DNA of 64,000 bases from Bacillus swezeyi (GTDB lineage Bacteria; Bacillota; Bacilli; Bacillales; Bacillaceae), in NCBI RefSeq assembly GCF_001969815.1, contig NZ_MRBK01000010.1, positions 58,433 through 122,432 on the forward strand, written 5' to 3'. A program made the position numbers and the translations under genes. This document shows positions 18,067 to 26,916 of the stretch, piece by piece. Below the pieces are notes generated by a model. That model was given only the letters and a program-made list of their open reading frames with translations. It had not been told where the DNA came from and did no database searches. Each line of letters starts with the position of its first letter. Positions within the stretch are counted from its first letter, which is position 1.

Positions 18067-18801
18067 TTAGCTTCTAATTAATGTGTAAGATGATACCAAA
18101 TCTGCTTCTCCGTCAACCTTCAGACACCTCGCTGCATGGTGGAGTGTCGCGCCTGTTGTATACAAGTCATCAATCAGTAAGACGCTCAGGCCTTTCACAG
18201 ATCCTTTGTCTGTTTTAAAGACCGTTTTCTCCTTCAAACGTTCTGCTCTGCTTTTTTTGGATTGTTTTTCATTTTCCGTTCTGATCAACGGGTGAAGAAC
18301 AGGCCTTTTTAATAATGAAGCAAGCCGCTCTGCCTGATTGAAGCCTCTTTCGATTTTGCGTTCTTCGCTTAGGGGAATCGGTACTAAAGCGAAGCGGGTT
18401 TGGCGGAAGTGTTTTTGGAAGGTGCGGATAAATGAGGGAGCAAAAGCGGAGACAAGTGCGGCATCGCCTCTGAACTTAAACCGGGAGAGCGTTTCTTTCA
18501 TAAAAGAGTTGTAAAGGTATACGGAGCGGTTTTGCTGAAGAAGCGAGCCCGTTTTCGCATCAGCTTCCCATTTGAAACAGTCCCTGCACAGCTTTTCATT
18601 GTCTTGCGGCCTGCCGCATTTACGGCATACAGTTCCTTTGATCTCGATAAAGCTCTCTTTACATTCTCCGCATATTTTTTCTTCCGCATGCAAAAAGAAC
18701 AAGGCATGCCATGAAAGAGAATGTGAAAGAGGCGCTTCACAGATTAAACAATTCAGGTTATGCTCTTCCTTTCTATTTGTTTTCGCAATGCGGGTTATCA
18801 T
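18067..18801 (-). CDS. comFC: Competence protein ComFC (phosphoribosyltransferase family)
   Basis: ComFC is a cytoplasmic protein needed for DNA uptake, related to ComF/GntX. An N-terminal four-cysteine zinc cluster (CGECKES...CRKCGRPQ...CRDC) is followed by a phosphoribosyltransferase domain with PRPP-binding VLLIDDLYTTGATLHHAARC at about 206-225 and LVPIPLSEERKIERGFNQAE. The ATG at 18801 overlaps comFB by 29 bases. Alignment with the remembered B. subtilis N-terminus suggests the real start may be a CTG near 18756 (LNCLICEAP...) just after AAAGGAAG. Third gene of comFA-FB-FC. Confidence 0.93.
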   Translation of the reverse strand: MITRIAKTNRKEEHNLNCLICEAPLSHSLSWHALFFLHAEEKICGECKESFIEIKGTVCRKCGRPQDNEKLCRDCFKWEADAKTGSLLQQNRSVYLYNSFMKETLSRFKFRGDAALVSAFAPSFIRTFQKHFRQTRFALVPIPLSEERKIERGFNQAERLASLLKRPVLHPLIRTENEKQSKKSRAERLKEKTVFKTDKGSVKGLSVLLIDDLYTTGATLHHAARCLKVDGEADLVSSYTLIRS

Positions 18802-19042
18802 TCACCTTTCTGGCGGCTTCAGCCAGGGTGACAAGCATGGATGTATTTTTTTGTTTGTCTACAAGCTCTGCTTTAATGTAAGTCAGCTTCGACTCATCTG
18901 TAACATATTGCGGTTTAACTGCATTTAAAGCAAGTGCGAGCACATCTTCTTTGCACCTTTTGCACATGCAGCTCATGTGCAGCTGATCAATATACTGATC
19001 AAATAATTCTTCCATAACAGCTTCTTTCGCATTGACTAGCAT
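18773..19042 (-). CDS. comFB: Late competence development protein ComFB
   Basis: ComFB is an 89-aa protein of the middle of the comF operon, not essential for transformation in B. subtilis. The C-x-C-x2-C cluster (HMSCMCKRCKEDVLALALN) is typical of the ComFB family and can bind zinc, and in cyanobacterial relatives the fold binds cyclic dinucleotides. I choose ATG 19042 (MLVNAKEAVMEELFDQYI) with GAGGAG 10 bases upstream, rather than an earlier in-frame ATG at 19060. Confidence 0.92.
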   Translation of the reverse strand: MLVNAKEAVMEELFDQYIDQLHMSCMCKRCKEDVLALALNAVKPQYVTDESKLTYIKAELVDKQKNTSMLVTLAEAARKVNDNPHCENK

Positions 19043-19099
19043 TTCGGCACCGCTCCTCAATTTTTCATATTATGAGTATACTGTACCATGATTATTAGA

Positions 19100-20488
19100 C
19101 TAGTCAATCAATTTTTCCTTTTTAGCCAATTTATTCATATTTCGAATATGGCGTCGGGCCGCATTCATGCTTGCGGTTTTGCCGAAGTGAAAAAAACAGA
19201 CGTCTCCTTCTGTAAATTGCGGGTGTCTGCCCGCTCTGCCGGCCATTTGGACAAGCGCGCTCTCGGTGAAGACCGCTGACTCCGCACCCAGTACGCCTAC
19301 CTGAGCTTTTTTAACCGTGACCCCTCTTTCCAAAATGGTTGTCGCCACTAAAACATCAAGCTTTTCTTCTCTAAACGAGTTCACTTTTTCATTTCTGTCA
19401 GGGTCATCAGCATGAACGCCTTCGGCCTGAAATTGACCTTTTTTCAGCAGGCTGACAGCCGATTTAAGCGCTGGAATTGAGGGCACAAATAAAAAAACCG
19501 GCTGCTGCAGTTCTTTATGTTTGAAAAGCCATCTCTTAACGGGGAATGGCAGTATTTCTCTGCTGAGATACCGCTTCCAGTTTCCGCACCATTTAAATGC
19601 CGGCTCAGGCAATGGCCTCCGATGGTATCTGGCAGGAATCTGAATGGTCCGCAGCCTTCCGTTTTCTGCGTTCCGCTTCATTTGTTCTGACGGGGTGGCT
19701 GTTAAGTAGATACGGGTGCTCTGCGGTTTCCGCGATTTTTTCACGGCGTATTGCAGTGTTTGATCAATAGCGTATGGAAAAGCGTCGACTTCATCAATGA
19801 TGATCACGTCAAATGCTTCTTTATACCGGAGCAGCTGATGAGTGGTTGAAATGACAAGTGGCGAAAGGGTTCCATTGTCTGTACTCCCCCCGTACAAAGC
19901 AGCAATTCGCACACTTTGAAAAGCTTGATGAAACCTCGGAGCAAGTTCGAGAACCACATCTGTTCTCGGAGTGGCGATACATACTCTCAAGCCTTTGTTC
20001 AGAGCGAATTCGATCCCTTGAAACAGAAGCTCTGTTTTGCCTGAACCGCAAACTGCCCAGATCAAAAGCTCCTCTTTTTTGCGTATGGCTTCTACAATAG
20101 ACCTGGCCGCTTTTTCCTGACCAGCCGACAGCTCACCTTTCCATTCCATTTGAACGGGCGCACATCCATGCCGGCCATTCCCATTCCAAGTCAAAAGAGG
20201 CGTACATTCGCTCACCCTGCCCATCATCACGCAAGATCGGCAGTACACGCAATTTTTATTGCACCTATAACAAGGATATCGGGCGAAAAATGATCGTTCG
20301 CGCTGACCGCACCTCAAGCAAATAAAGCCTCTTTTCGTCTTTTTGATCGATTCCTCGGCTTTTATCAGATCGTTTTGGATATGCCAATCAATAACACGTT
20401 CAGGAAAAGGCAGCTCACTTTTCAGAAGATGGCGCACCTCCAAACGGGATTGCAATTCGCGGGAATAAGAGGATGCCGGGTGTTCGAT
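19100..20488 (-). CDS. comFA: DNA uptake ATPase ComFA, probably initiated at a non-canonical ATC
   Basis: ComFA is a DEAD-box-like superfamily 2 translocase that drives single-stranded DNA import during transformation. Four-cysteine zinc motifs (CLRCGQRE...CYRCNKNCVYCRSC) precede Walker A AVCGSGKTE and Walker B IIDEVDAFPY. Helicase motifs continue to LVQMAGRAGRHPQF. The first ordinary start is a TTG at 20455 (451 aa) with no ribosome site. Eleven codons upstream in the same frame, ATC at 20488 lies 9 bases after GGAGGTGATCC, a full match to the 16S tail, and gives 462 aa with an N-terminus (EHPASSYSRELQ) resembling the B. subtilis one. An in-frame TGA lies just above. Confidence 0.9.
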   Translation of the reverse strand: MEHPASSYSRELQSRLEVRHLLKSELPFPERVIDWHIQNDLIKAEESIKKTKRGFICLRCGQRERSFFARYPCYRCNKNCVYCRSCVMMGRVSECTPLLTWNGNGRHGCAPVQMEWKGELSAGQEKAARSIVEAIRKKEELLIWAVCGSGKTELLFQGIEFALNKGLRVCIATPRTDVVLELAPRFHQAFQSVRIAALYGGSTDNGTLSPLVISTTHQLLRYKEAFDVIIIDEVDAFPYAIDQTLQYAVKKSRKPQSTRIYLTATPSEQMKRNAENGRLRTIQIPARYHRRPLPEPAFKWCGNWKRYLSREILPFPVKRWLFKHKELQQPVFLFVPSIPALKSAVSLLKKGQFQAEGVHADDPDRNEKVNSFREEKLDVLVATTILERGVTVKKAQVGVLGAESAVFTESALVQMAGRAGRHPQFTEGDVCFFHFGKTASMNAARRHIRNMNKLAKKEKLID

Positions 20489-20514
20489 TTGGGATCACCT
20501 CCAATCTATGATTC

Positions 20515-20543
20515 AGTATCTATCATCCACGTTTTCTTGTAAA
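20515..20543 (-). promoter_or_regulatory. Candidate sigma-A promoter of comFA
   Basis: TTTACA (20543-20538), 17-base spacer, GATACT (20520-20515) on the minus strand, about 30 bases from the proposed start. comF is ComK-activated in B. subtilis. AT-rich runs upstream (20540-20600) could hold ComK boxes, but I see no clean AAAA-N5-TTTT pair. Confidence 0.4.
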
Positions 20544-20584
20544 ATTGGCAAAATCGAAAAATAACCTCTTTAAAACGATCGAAA

Positions 20585-20614
20585 AAGAAAAAATCCCCGT
20601 TTTTAAAACGGAGA
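20585..20614 (-). terminator. Intrinsic terminator of the DegV-family gene
   Basis: TCTCCGTTTT/AAAACGGGGA-type stem on the minus strand (20614-20594), followed by TTTTTTCTTTTTC. Confidence 0.8.
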
Positions 20615-20621
20615 CTGGCTT

Positions 20622-21464
20622 TTATACGATATACCAGGCGATGCCCATCGCCCCTTCACCAAGGTGGGTCCCGATCACAGGACCGAAATAGCTTTTGTAA
20701 AATTCGACATGAGGATATTGCTTTGACAGTTCTTCTATGATCTGATCGGCTTCTTCATCGCGATTGGCGTGAATCACAACGGCTCTCAGCGGTTTGCCTT
20801 TTTCTGCATCCTCGCCAAAAAGCTCATACAGGCGGTTTAACGCTTTTTTTCTCGTTCGGATTTTTTCAAAGGGAACGATCAGCTTGTTCTCAAAATGCAA
20901 AATCGGTTTTACTTTTAAAAGGCTTCCGACAAAAGCCTGGGCGCCGCTCAGCCGTCCTCCTCTTTGCAGGTGCGAGAGGTCGTCAACCATAAAATAAGCC
21001 CTCATTGAAGTTTTCATATGCTCCAAATGGCTGAGGATCTCTTCAGGGGCTGTGCCTTTTTCCGCCATCTCAGCCGCTTCGATCGCGTAGAAGCCCTGGG
21101 CCATGCAGCTGATTTCTGAATCAAACGGATATACTTTGATTTCATCAAGCATGCCATCTGCTGATACGGCGCTGTTAAACGTTCCGCTGATCCCGCTTGA
21201 TAGATGGATGCTGATGACCGCGTCATATGTTTCACCCAGCTTTTCATATAGTGAGATCAATTCGCCGTACGCCGGCTGAGAAGTCGTCGGGAGACTTTCA
21301 TGAGCTTTTACTTCTTTGTAATAGTCCTTCCAGCTCATATCAATCTCTTCCTTGTACGAAGCCTCTCCAAAAATAACGTTAAGCGGTATCATATGAATAT
21401 GGTAGCGGTCCCGCAGTTCTTTTGGTATATAAGCTGTACTGTCTGTTACTACTGCTGTTTTCAT
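20622..21464 (-). CDS. yviA: DegV-family fatty-acid-binding protein (FakB type)
   Basis: This is a cytoplasmic lipid-binding protein that presents fatty acids to the kinase FakA for phosphorylation and phospholipid synthesis. The 280-aa sequence has the family hallmarks AVVTDSTAYIPKELRDRY at the N-terminus, LPTTSQPAYGE (substrate-contact Thr-Ser) at about 56-66, IHLSSGISGTFNSA at about 86-99 and the C-terminal GPVIGTHLGEGAMGIAW. It lies alone between comFA and degU. The name DegV comes from map position; no role in DegSU regulation is implied. Confidence 0.93.
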   Translation of the reverse strand: MKTAVVTDSTAYIPKELRDRYHIHMIPLNVIFGEASYKEEIDMSWKDYYKEVKAHESLPTTSQPAYGELISLYEKLGETYDAVISIHLSSGISGTFNSAVSADGMLDEIKVYPFDSEISCMAQGFYAIEAAEMAEKGTAPEEILSHLEHMKTSMRAYFMVDDLSHLQRGGRLSGAQAFVGSLLKVKPILHFENKLIVPFEKIRTRKKALNRLYELFGEDAEKGKPLRAVVIHANRDEEADQIIEELSKQYPHVEFYKSYFGPVIGTHLGEGAMGIAWYIV

Positions 21465-21540
21465 GAAATAAACCTTCCTTATGAAAGATACTCTTTTCTA
21501 TTTTAAAAGAAAAGCAGCCGCTTTTCATTAAAAAGTTTGA

Positions 21541-21577
21541 TTTTCAAAAAAAGAAAAGACCTGCCTGATGGCAAGTC
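21541..21577 (-). terminator. Intrinsic terminator of degSU
   Basis: GACTTGCC/GGCAGGTC stem (21577-21570 with 21565-21558, one G-T pair), ATCA loop, then TTTTCTTTTTTT on the minus strand. Confidence 0.85.
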
Positions 21578-21582
21578 CACTA

Positions 21583-22272
21583 CTATCTCATTTCTACCCA
21601 GCCATTTTTAATGGCCACAACGACCGCTTGAGTTCTGTCGTTCACATTCATTTTTTGCAAGATGTTGCTGACATGGTTTTTAACCGTTTTTTCACTGATA
21701 AATAATGATTCGCCGATGCCGCGATTGCTCTTTCCGTCTGCAAGCATCTGTAAAACCTCGCATTCCCGTCTCGTGAGAATGTGCAGCGGTCTGCGAATTT
21801 CCGGATACACTTCATGCTGAGCGTGTGATGAAACACCGCTCGTTGCCAGACGGCGAAATTCGTTGACAAGATTATGCGTTACCTTAGGATGAAGGTAAGA
21901 TCCGCCTTCAGCCACTACTTTTACAGCTTCAATCAGTGTATCAGCGTCCATTTCTTTCAGCAGATAACCGCGGGCACCTGTTTTTAATGCATGTGTTACA
22001 TAGTTTTCGTCGTCATGAATGGATAAAATAATAACCTTTGATTCCGGGTACAGATCGACCAGCTGTTTTGTCGCTTCTACTCCGTTTACATTCGGCATAT
22101 TAATATCCATGATCACAACATCAGGATGATAGTGCTCGACAATGCGAGCCGCTTCATCACCGTCGTCTCCTTCAGCTACTACCTCAAAGGTAGGTTCGAA
22201 GTCCAAAATCCGTTTTACACCTTCACGGAATAACTGATGATCGTCAATAATTACAATATTTACTTTAGTCAC
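21583..22272 (-). CDS. degU: Response regulator DegU
   Basis: DegU controls motility, competence, exoenzymes and biofilm. The 229-aa NarL/FixJ-type regulator has a receiver domain with [15 protein letters not shown], phospho-acceptor Asp in [11 protein letters not shown] at about 56, and Lys in LLKEMDAD. The C-terminal LuxR-type helix-turn-helix ([20 protein letters not shown]...[12 protein letters not shown], about 166-215) follows. It starts with GTG after GGGGAGG. degS lies 81 bases upstream. Confidence 0.98.
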   Translation of the reverse strand: MTKVNIVIIDDHQLFREGVKRILDFEPTFEVVAEGDDGDEAARIVEHYHPDVVIMDINMPNVNGVEATKQLVDLYPESKVIILSIHDDENYVTHALKTGARGYLLKEMDADTLIEAVKVVAEGGSYLHPKVTHNLVNEFRRLATSGVSSHAQHEVYPEIRRPLHILTRRECEVLQMLADGKSNRGIGESLFISEKTVKNHVSNILQKMNVNDRTQAVVVAIKNGWVEMR

Positions 22273-22353
22273 AAGCTACGCCTCCCCATTATCATTGTTC
22301 TATACACCGCTTTTATGGTCAATATGTCTTTTGTCTCTATTTTACAGTTATGT

Positions 22354-23511
22354 TCACAAAGAAAGCGGAACTTTGATCAAAATAAATGTCCCGAGACCTA
22401 TTTTCGAATCTATTGTCATTGAACCTTCGAGCAAATCGACTCTCTCTTTCATACCCAACAGACCAAAAGATTTGTTTTTCTTCCCTTTCACTTCTTTTAA
22501 ATCAAAACCGGTTCCATTGTCTTTGATGATCAATGTAACAAAATCTTTTGTCACTTCTACTTTAACATGAATCTCATCTGATTCGGAATGTTTCAGAGCA
22601 TTTGTGACCGCTTCTTGGGCAAGCCGGAAAAGAGCGACCTCAAATCTCGGCGCTATTCGTCTTTCTTCAGATTCACCGATGCATTGGAAATGAATTTTAG
22701 CTTTCCCATGATAATCTTCGATCGTATTCAGATATTTTCTGAGCGTCGGAATCAGTCCTAAATCATCCAATGCCATCGGCCTTAAATCATAAATAATCCG
22801 TCTGACTTCATAGAGGGCATTGCGAACGTTTTGGCGGAGGTTTCTGATTTCCTGAAATCCTTCTTCTGTCCCTTTGTCCCTGAAGATGCGCTCAATCAAT
22901 TCCGACCTCATCATGACATTGGCCAGCATTTGCGCAGGCCCGTCGTGTATTTCGCGCGAGACTCTTTTTCTTTCTTCCTCCTGCGCTTCAATAATCCGCA
23001 AACCGAAATCCTGTTTGGCCTGCGCATCTTCCAAGAGAACGCCTACCTGACGAAGATCTTGATTTAAATAGTTTAAGACGACGGTAATCTGGCTGACAAG
23101 CCCTTCGGAACGCTCAATGATTTCCTGAAGGCCTAAAAGGCGCCGCTCTAAATCATCCCGCTTTTCTCTCAGCTGTTTTTCCCGCTGCTGAATCATCGTC
23201 AGTTCCACTTGCAGTTTGTGCGCTTTTTCATAAGCTTCGCGAATCTCTTCTTCACTGAATTTATGAAAGTTTCGGCTGACCTCTGACAAACGGTTTCGCG
23301 CATGCCGGGCATGCACCTCCAGCCTGTCTCCGAGATCGATGACTTCGTTGACTTGCTGCTTAATCTGCTTCAGCTCTTCTACCAAGCCTTCATATTGCTG
23401 ACGGGATTGTTCGCCGATTTGAAAGACTTCATCCTTGCTCCCGTCGACCGTTTTTAACATCTTCATAATGATTGAATCTAAGACTTTGGAGTCCATTTTG
23501 GAAACACTCAC
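22354..23511 (-). CDS. degS: Sensor histidine kinase DegS
   Basis: DegS is a cytoplasmic sensor kinase and phosphatase for DegU. It has no membrane segment. A long N-terminal coiled-coil sensor region (about 20-180) precedes the HisKA_3 box with phospho-accepting His in VSREIHDGPAQMLAN and the HATPase domain (AQEAVTNALKHS; IKDNGTGFDLKEV; FGLLGMKERVDLL). I choose GTG at 23511 because GGAGG lies 8 bases upstream. This gives 385 aa, the B. subtilis length, whereas the longer frame from 23562 has no support. The 220 bases up to yvyE are a divergent promoter region with no gene. Confidence 0.97.
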   Translation of the reverse strand: MSVSKMDSKVLDSIIMKMLKTVDGSKDEVFQIGEQSRQQYEGLVEELKQIKQQVNEVIDLGDRLEVHARHARNRLSEVSRNFHKFSEEEIREAYEKAHKLQVELTMIQQREKQLREKRDDLERRLLGLQEIIERSEGLVSQITVVLNYLNQDLRQVGVLLEDAQAKQDFGLRIIEAQEEERKRVSREIHDGPAQMLANVMMRSELIERIFRDKGTEEGFQEIRNLRQNVRNALYEVRRIIYDLRPMALDDLGLIPTLRKYLNTIEDYHGKAKIHFQCIGESEERRIAPRFEVALFRLAQEAVTNALKHSESDEIHVKVEVTKDFVTLIIKDNGTGFDLKEVKGKKNKSFGLLGMKERVDLLEGSMTIDSKIGLGTFILIKVPLSL

Positions 23512-23732
23512 CCATTTTCCCTCCGTAACAGCATTGTCATGTAGTTTTATCATAATTTTCATTGAACTGAAATTCGTGTCGAATTATAATGAAAGAATGC
23601 GTATTCTGTTTTTTTTGGTTTTTTTATGGTTTTCCATCCTTATCTATTTCATCATAACAAAATACGCGTCAAAATTCTAAGTCTGTTCGTTTTTTATGAA
23701 CAGCCTCATGGCTTGTCAGGAGGTAAACGGGC

Positions 23733-24371
23733 ATGCTGCAAAGCTATCTCACAGTTTCCGGGAAAGGGACGCATGAAATCGTGATTGAAAAATCCCGGTT
23801 CATTTGTCATCTGAGCCGCGTCAGTACTGAAGAAGAAGCGCAAAATTTTATTCATGACATAAAAAAGCAACATTGGAATGCCACTCATAATTGTTCAGCT
23901 TACGTCATAGGAGAAAACGATCAAATTCAAAAAGCAAACGATGACGGTGAACCGAGCGGAACAGCGGGAGTTCCGATGCTTGAAGTATTAAAAAAACGCA
24001 ATTTGAAGGATACATGCGCTGTTGTTACGCGATACTTCGGCGGAATTAAACTCGGCGCCGGAGGTTTGATACGTGCTTACGGAAAATCTGTATCAGAAGG
24101 CCTGAACAATGTCGGAATCGTCGAACGCAAACTGATGCGGGTGATGCACACCACGGTCAGCTACACATGGATCGGGAAGCTGGAAAACGAGCTACGGGAG
24201 TCCCCTTATCAAATAAAAGAAGTACACTATGCCGACGAAGTTGAATTCGAAACTTATGTAAAAGAAAATGAAAAACAAGTATTTACTGAGTGGATAACCG
24301 AATTAACTAATGGCAAGAGTGAGAATAGGGAAGGCATTCAGGTCTATTTGGAAGAAGCTTTTAATAATTAA
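23733..24371 (+). CDS. yvyE: IMPACT/YigZ-family protein YvyE
   Basis: A 212-aa member of the YigZ/IMPACT family, conserved but without a settled bacterial function; the eukaryotic relative regulates GCN2. The N-terminal UPF0029 domain has KSRFICHLSRV, HNCSAYVIGENDQIQKANDD, GEPSGTAGVPML and VVTRYFGGIKLGAGGLIRAY, all strongly diagnostic. A DUF1949 domain fills the last 75 residues. AGGAGG lies 9 bases before the ATG. It is divergent from degS and 14 bases upstream of tagV. Confidence 0.95.
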   Translation: MLQSYLTVSGKGTHEIVIEKSRFICHLSRVSTEEEAQNFIHDIKKQHWNATHNCSAYVIGENDQIQKANDDGEPSGTAGVPMLEVLKKRNLKDTCAVVTRYFGGIKLGAGGLIRAYGKSVSEGLNNVGIVERKLMRVMHTTVSYTWIGKLENELRESPYQIKEVHYADEVEFETYVKENEKQVFTEWITELTNGKSENREGIQVYLEEAFNN

Positions 24372-24385
24372 AGGAGAATTATCAT

Positions 24386-25465
24386 ATGGCTGAGCGTATA
24401 AAAGTGAGAGTGCGGAAAAAGAAGAGTAAAAAAAAGAAGCTGGTCAAACGATTGATTGTCCTTATGCTGCTCGCACTTCTCGTGGTTGGCGGAGTGGGCG
24501 TATATAAGATTTTCAACACGATCTCTGCTGCTGACGGCACTTATGAAGAGCTGGAACGGGGAGAAAAATCAAAGCTCCGCGATGAAGTCGTCGATATTAA
24601 GAAAAAGCCTTTTTCTATTCTTTTTATGGGAGTGGAGGATTATTCGACGAACGGGGAGCACGGACGAGCGGATTCCCTGATTGTCGTCACGCTTGATCCG
24701 AAGCAAAAAACGATGAAAATGCTCAGTATTCCAAGGGATACAAGAGTTCACCTGTCCGGTGACACAACCGGTACAAAAACAAAAATCAATGCGGCCTATG
24801 CCAAAGGCGGCAAAGAAGAAACAATTGAAACGGTTGAGGATTTCTTAGGCATCCCGATCGACTATTATGCAACGGTCGATTTTGACGGTTTCAAAGACGT
24901 GATCGACGAAATCGGTGGAATCGATGTTGATGTGCCGTTTGACTTTGATGAAAAAAGCGATGTTTCCAAAACGAAGCGAATCTACTTCAAAAAAGGCAAT
25001 ATGCATTTAAATGGCGAGGAAGCATTGGCCTACGCCAGAATGAGAAAGCAGGATAAACGAGGAGACTTCGGCAGAAACGACAGGCAGAAGCAAATTCTAA
25101 AAGCGGCGCTCGACCAAGTTTTCCAGCCGCAAAACCTTGCCAAAATCGATACGATCGCCCAAAAAGCAAGCAAGAATATTGAAACGAATTTTAGAATTAC
25201 ACAGGCGCTGGCTCTTCAGCAAATTTACAGCGGCTTTGAAGGCAATGATATTGAAACATTAAGTATTACTGGACAAGACCTTACGCTTGCCAATGTGTAC
25301 TATTTTGAACCGGATGAACAAAACCTTGCGAACGTTCAAAGCGAACTGACCCATCATCTCTACCCGGATTCAACCGCTGATTCAAGCGATTCGTCGTCCG
25401 ACAGCTCAGACACAACCGCCGATGGGACGGATGGTTCTGCAGATGCTTCTGTGTCTTCTTATTAA
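24386..25465 (+). CDS. tagV: LytR-CpsA-Psr family wall polymer ligase TagV
   Basis: LCP enzymes transfer lipid-linked teichoic and teichuronic acids to peptidoglycan outside the membrane. The 359-aa protein has a basic cytoplasmic tip, one membrane segment (about 24-45) and an LCP catalytic domain with FMGVEDYS, the Arg/Asp motif GRADSLIVVTL, SIPRDTRVHL, KINAAYAKGG and LAYARMRKQDKRGDFGRNDR. A Ser/Asp-rich tail (about 330-359) is unusual for the family's compact form. AAAGGAG precedes the ATG. I assign TagV rather than TagU from its place beside yvyE and tagO. A second LCP gene (tagU) lies at 40.8 kb. Confidence 0.94.
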   Translation: MAERIKVRVRKKKSKKKKLVKRLIVLMLLALLVVGGVGVYKIFNTISAADGTYEELERGEKSKLRDEVVDIKKKPFSILFMGVEDYSTNGEHGRADSLIVVTLDPKQKTMKMLSIPRDTRVHLSGDTTGTKTKINAAYAKGGKEETIETVEDFLGIPIDYYATVDFDGFKDVIDEIGGIDVDVPFDFDEKSDVSKTKRIYFKKGNMHLNGEEALAYARMRKQDKRGDFGRNDRQKQILKAALDQVFQPQNLAKIDTIAQKASKNIETNFRITQALALQQIYSGFEGNDIETLSITGQDLTLANVYYFEPDEQNLANVQSELTHHLYPDSTADSSDSSSDSSDTTADGTDGSADASVSSY

Positions 25466-25482
25466 TTGATAGAAATTGATAA

Positions 25483-25523
25483 AACCTCTTGAAAACTGAT
25501 AACAGTTTTCAAGAGGTTTTTTA
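25483..25523. terminator. Bidirectional terminator between tagV and the kelch gene
   Basis: AACCTCTTGAAAACTG pairs perfectly with 25503-25518 around ATAA. T-run on the plus strand, A-run (T on minus) on the other side, serving both convergent genes. Confidence 0.9.
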
Positions 25524-25532
25524 CGTTCAACA

Positions 25533-26831
25533 TTATTCTTTATATTTATTGACTTCAAACATCAAAATATTCTTAAAAACGACATAATCCTTTTTGCTCT
25601 CAAACGGTCCTTTATTGTTGTCGTGTTCATCAATTTCATAAAAACCCGGGCCCTCGCCTGCATCTCTTTGCTTGTACCATTTCAAGAAAGCATTCACTTC
25701 TTTCATGGAAAGCTGGTATTCCTTTTGAAGGCCGTTTACCATGGTGATGACAAGCAGTGCGTTTCCTTCTTCTGACTGGTCTTTGTCATCTGTGTTGCCC
25801 GGGTTTTCACCATTGCTTGAATCGTTATCATTGCCCGGTGTTGTACCGGTGTCTGGATTATTTGCATCATCCAAAGAAAACATTTCGACAGACTTTAATA
25901 TGCGGGTTTTAAATTTTACCTGGCTGCTTCCGCCTATGACGTACAAATCATTCCCAACAGCGACTGTCGAAGCTCCAGACCGTTCATGCTGCAGACTAGG
26001 AATTTCGTCAACTGTATCAGTTGCAGGATCATACACCTGGACTCTTGCAGTAACATCCCATAATGTAGAAGCTCCCCCACCAAGGTAGATTTTTTTCCCA
26101 ACGACTGCTGCAGCAAATATATTAGTAGTGCGAAATTTTAATTTTCTTTTCTTAGCCCAGCTATCTGACTTAGAATCATATTCATAAATCCAATCATGAA
26201 AGTTATCTATTTTGCCGCCACCCATAAGATATATTTTACCATCTACAGACGCTGCAGCAGTTCCCTTATAGTAATTAATTTTATCATTCTTCTTTTCCCA
26301 TTGTTTTGTGTTTGCATTATATGCAAAGTGTCCGAGTTGAATATCTGTTTTTCCCATAAATAAATGAATTGTATCATCTACTACAGCTGCAGAGACTAGA
26401 TAATCATAGCTTTTTATAGGAACATCAGGGCCCGTTTCCCAAGTGTCCTTTTTGGGATCATAGATTTCAACCTTTTGTGAATTATCTTTTCTCACTCCAT
26501 TTGTAGTCGTTCCACCAATTACATAAATTTTTTCATCAACTACCGCCACTGCAGCCCCAGCTCTTTGAGTGGGAATATCCGCCTTTTGCGTCCACTCATT
26601 TGTTTTAGGATCATAAACAAATGTTGTATTTGTCGCTACACTTTTCGATCCAAATCCGCCAATCACATAAATCTTCCCATCAACAACAGCAGTAGCCGCG
26701 GCACTTCTGGCCTCCGGTAAATCAGCTTTACTTACCCAGCTTTTCCCGCTGTTTTCCTCTGCTGACGCACTTCCAAACGGCGCCAAAACAGCTGAAAACA
26801 GAATTACAAACATTAAGAACAGCTTTTTCAC
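25533..26831 (-). CDS. Secreted kelch-repeat protein
   Basis: This extracellular 432-aa protein begins with a signal peptide (MKKLFLMFVILFSAVLAPFG...SASA). Six kelch motifs follow, each with a V-D-G/D-K-I-Y-V-I-G-G pattern (for example VVDGKIYVIGGFGSKS), about 48 residues apart and enough for a beta-propeller. A Pro/Asn/Asp-rich linker (about 325-355) leads to a C-terminal domain of about 80 residues (LLVITMVNGLQKEYQLSMKE; FKNILMFEVNKY) that I do not recognise. GTG 26831 is 8 bases after AAGGAG; an upstream GTG lies in that site. I do not recall it between tagV and tagO in B. subtilis. Confidence 0.88.
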   Translation of the reverse strand: MKKLFLMFVILFSAVLAPFGSASAEENSGKSWVSKADLPEARSAAATAVVDGKIYVIGGFGSKSVATNTTFVYDPKTNEWTQKADIPTQRAGAAVAVVDEKIYVIGGTTTNGVRKDNSQKVEIYDPKKDTWETGPDVPIKSYDYLVSAAVVDDTIHLFMGKTDIQLGHFAYNANTKQWEKKNDKINYYKGTAAASVDGKIYLMGGGKIDNFHDWIYEYDSKSDSWAKKRKLKFRTTNIFAAAVVGKKIYLGGGASTLWDVTARVQVYDPATDTVDEIPSLQHERSGASTVAVGNDLYVIGGSSQVKFKTRILKSVEMFSLDDANNPDTGTTPGNDNDSSNGENPGNTDDKDQSEEGNALLVITMVNGLQKEYQLSMKEVNAFLKWYKQRDAGEGPGFYEIDEHDNNKGPFESKKDYVVFKNILMFEVNKYKE

Positions 26832-26869
26832 AAAAAACACTCCTTATATAAAATATTTCACCCTTTCCT

Positions 26870-26895
26870 TTATCGTCTAATCTGACAGATATTTA
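26870..26895 (-). promoter_or_regulatory. Possible sigma-D promoter of the kelch gene
   Basis: TAAA (26895-26892), 14 bases, GACGATAA (26877-26870) on the minus strand. The -10 is identical to that of flgM, but the spacer is one base short of the usual 15. Confidence 0.45.
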
Positions 26896-26916
26896 ACATT
26901 GGCTTCCATTTAAACG

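Noticed and set aside
18067..18801. ComFC as a phosphoribosyltransferase of nucleotide salvage
   Set aside because: The PRPP-binding loop is present, but the N-terminal zinc cluster and the comFA-comFB context fix it as ComFC.
24386..25465. Calling this LCP gene tagU (lytR)
   Set aside because: The gene at 40820-41746, divergent from lytA, has the tagU sequence and context. The 24.4-kb copy sits with yvyE and tagO as tagV does.
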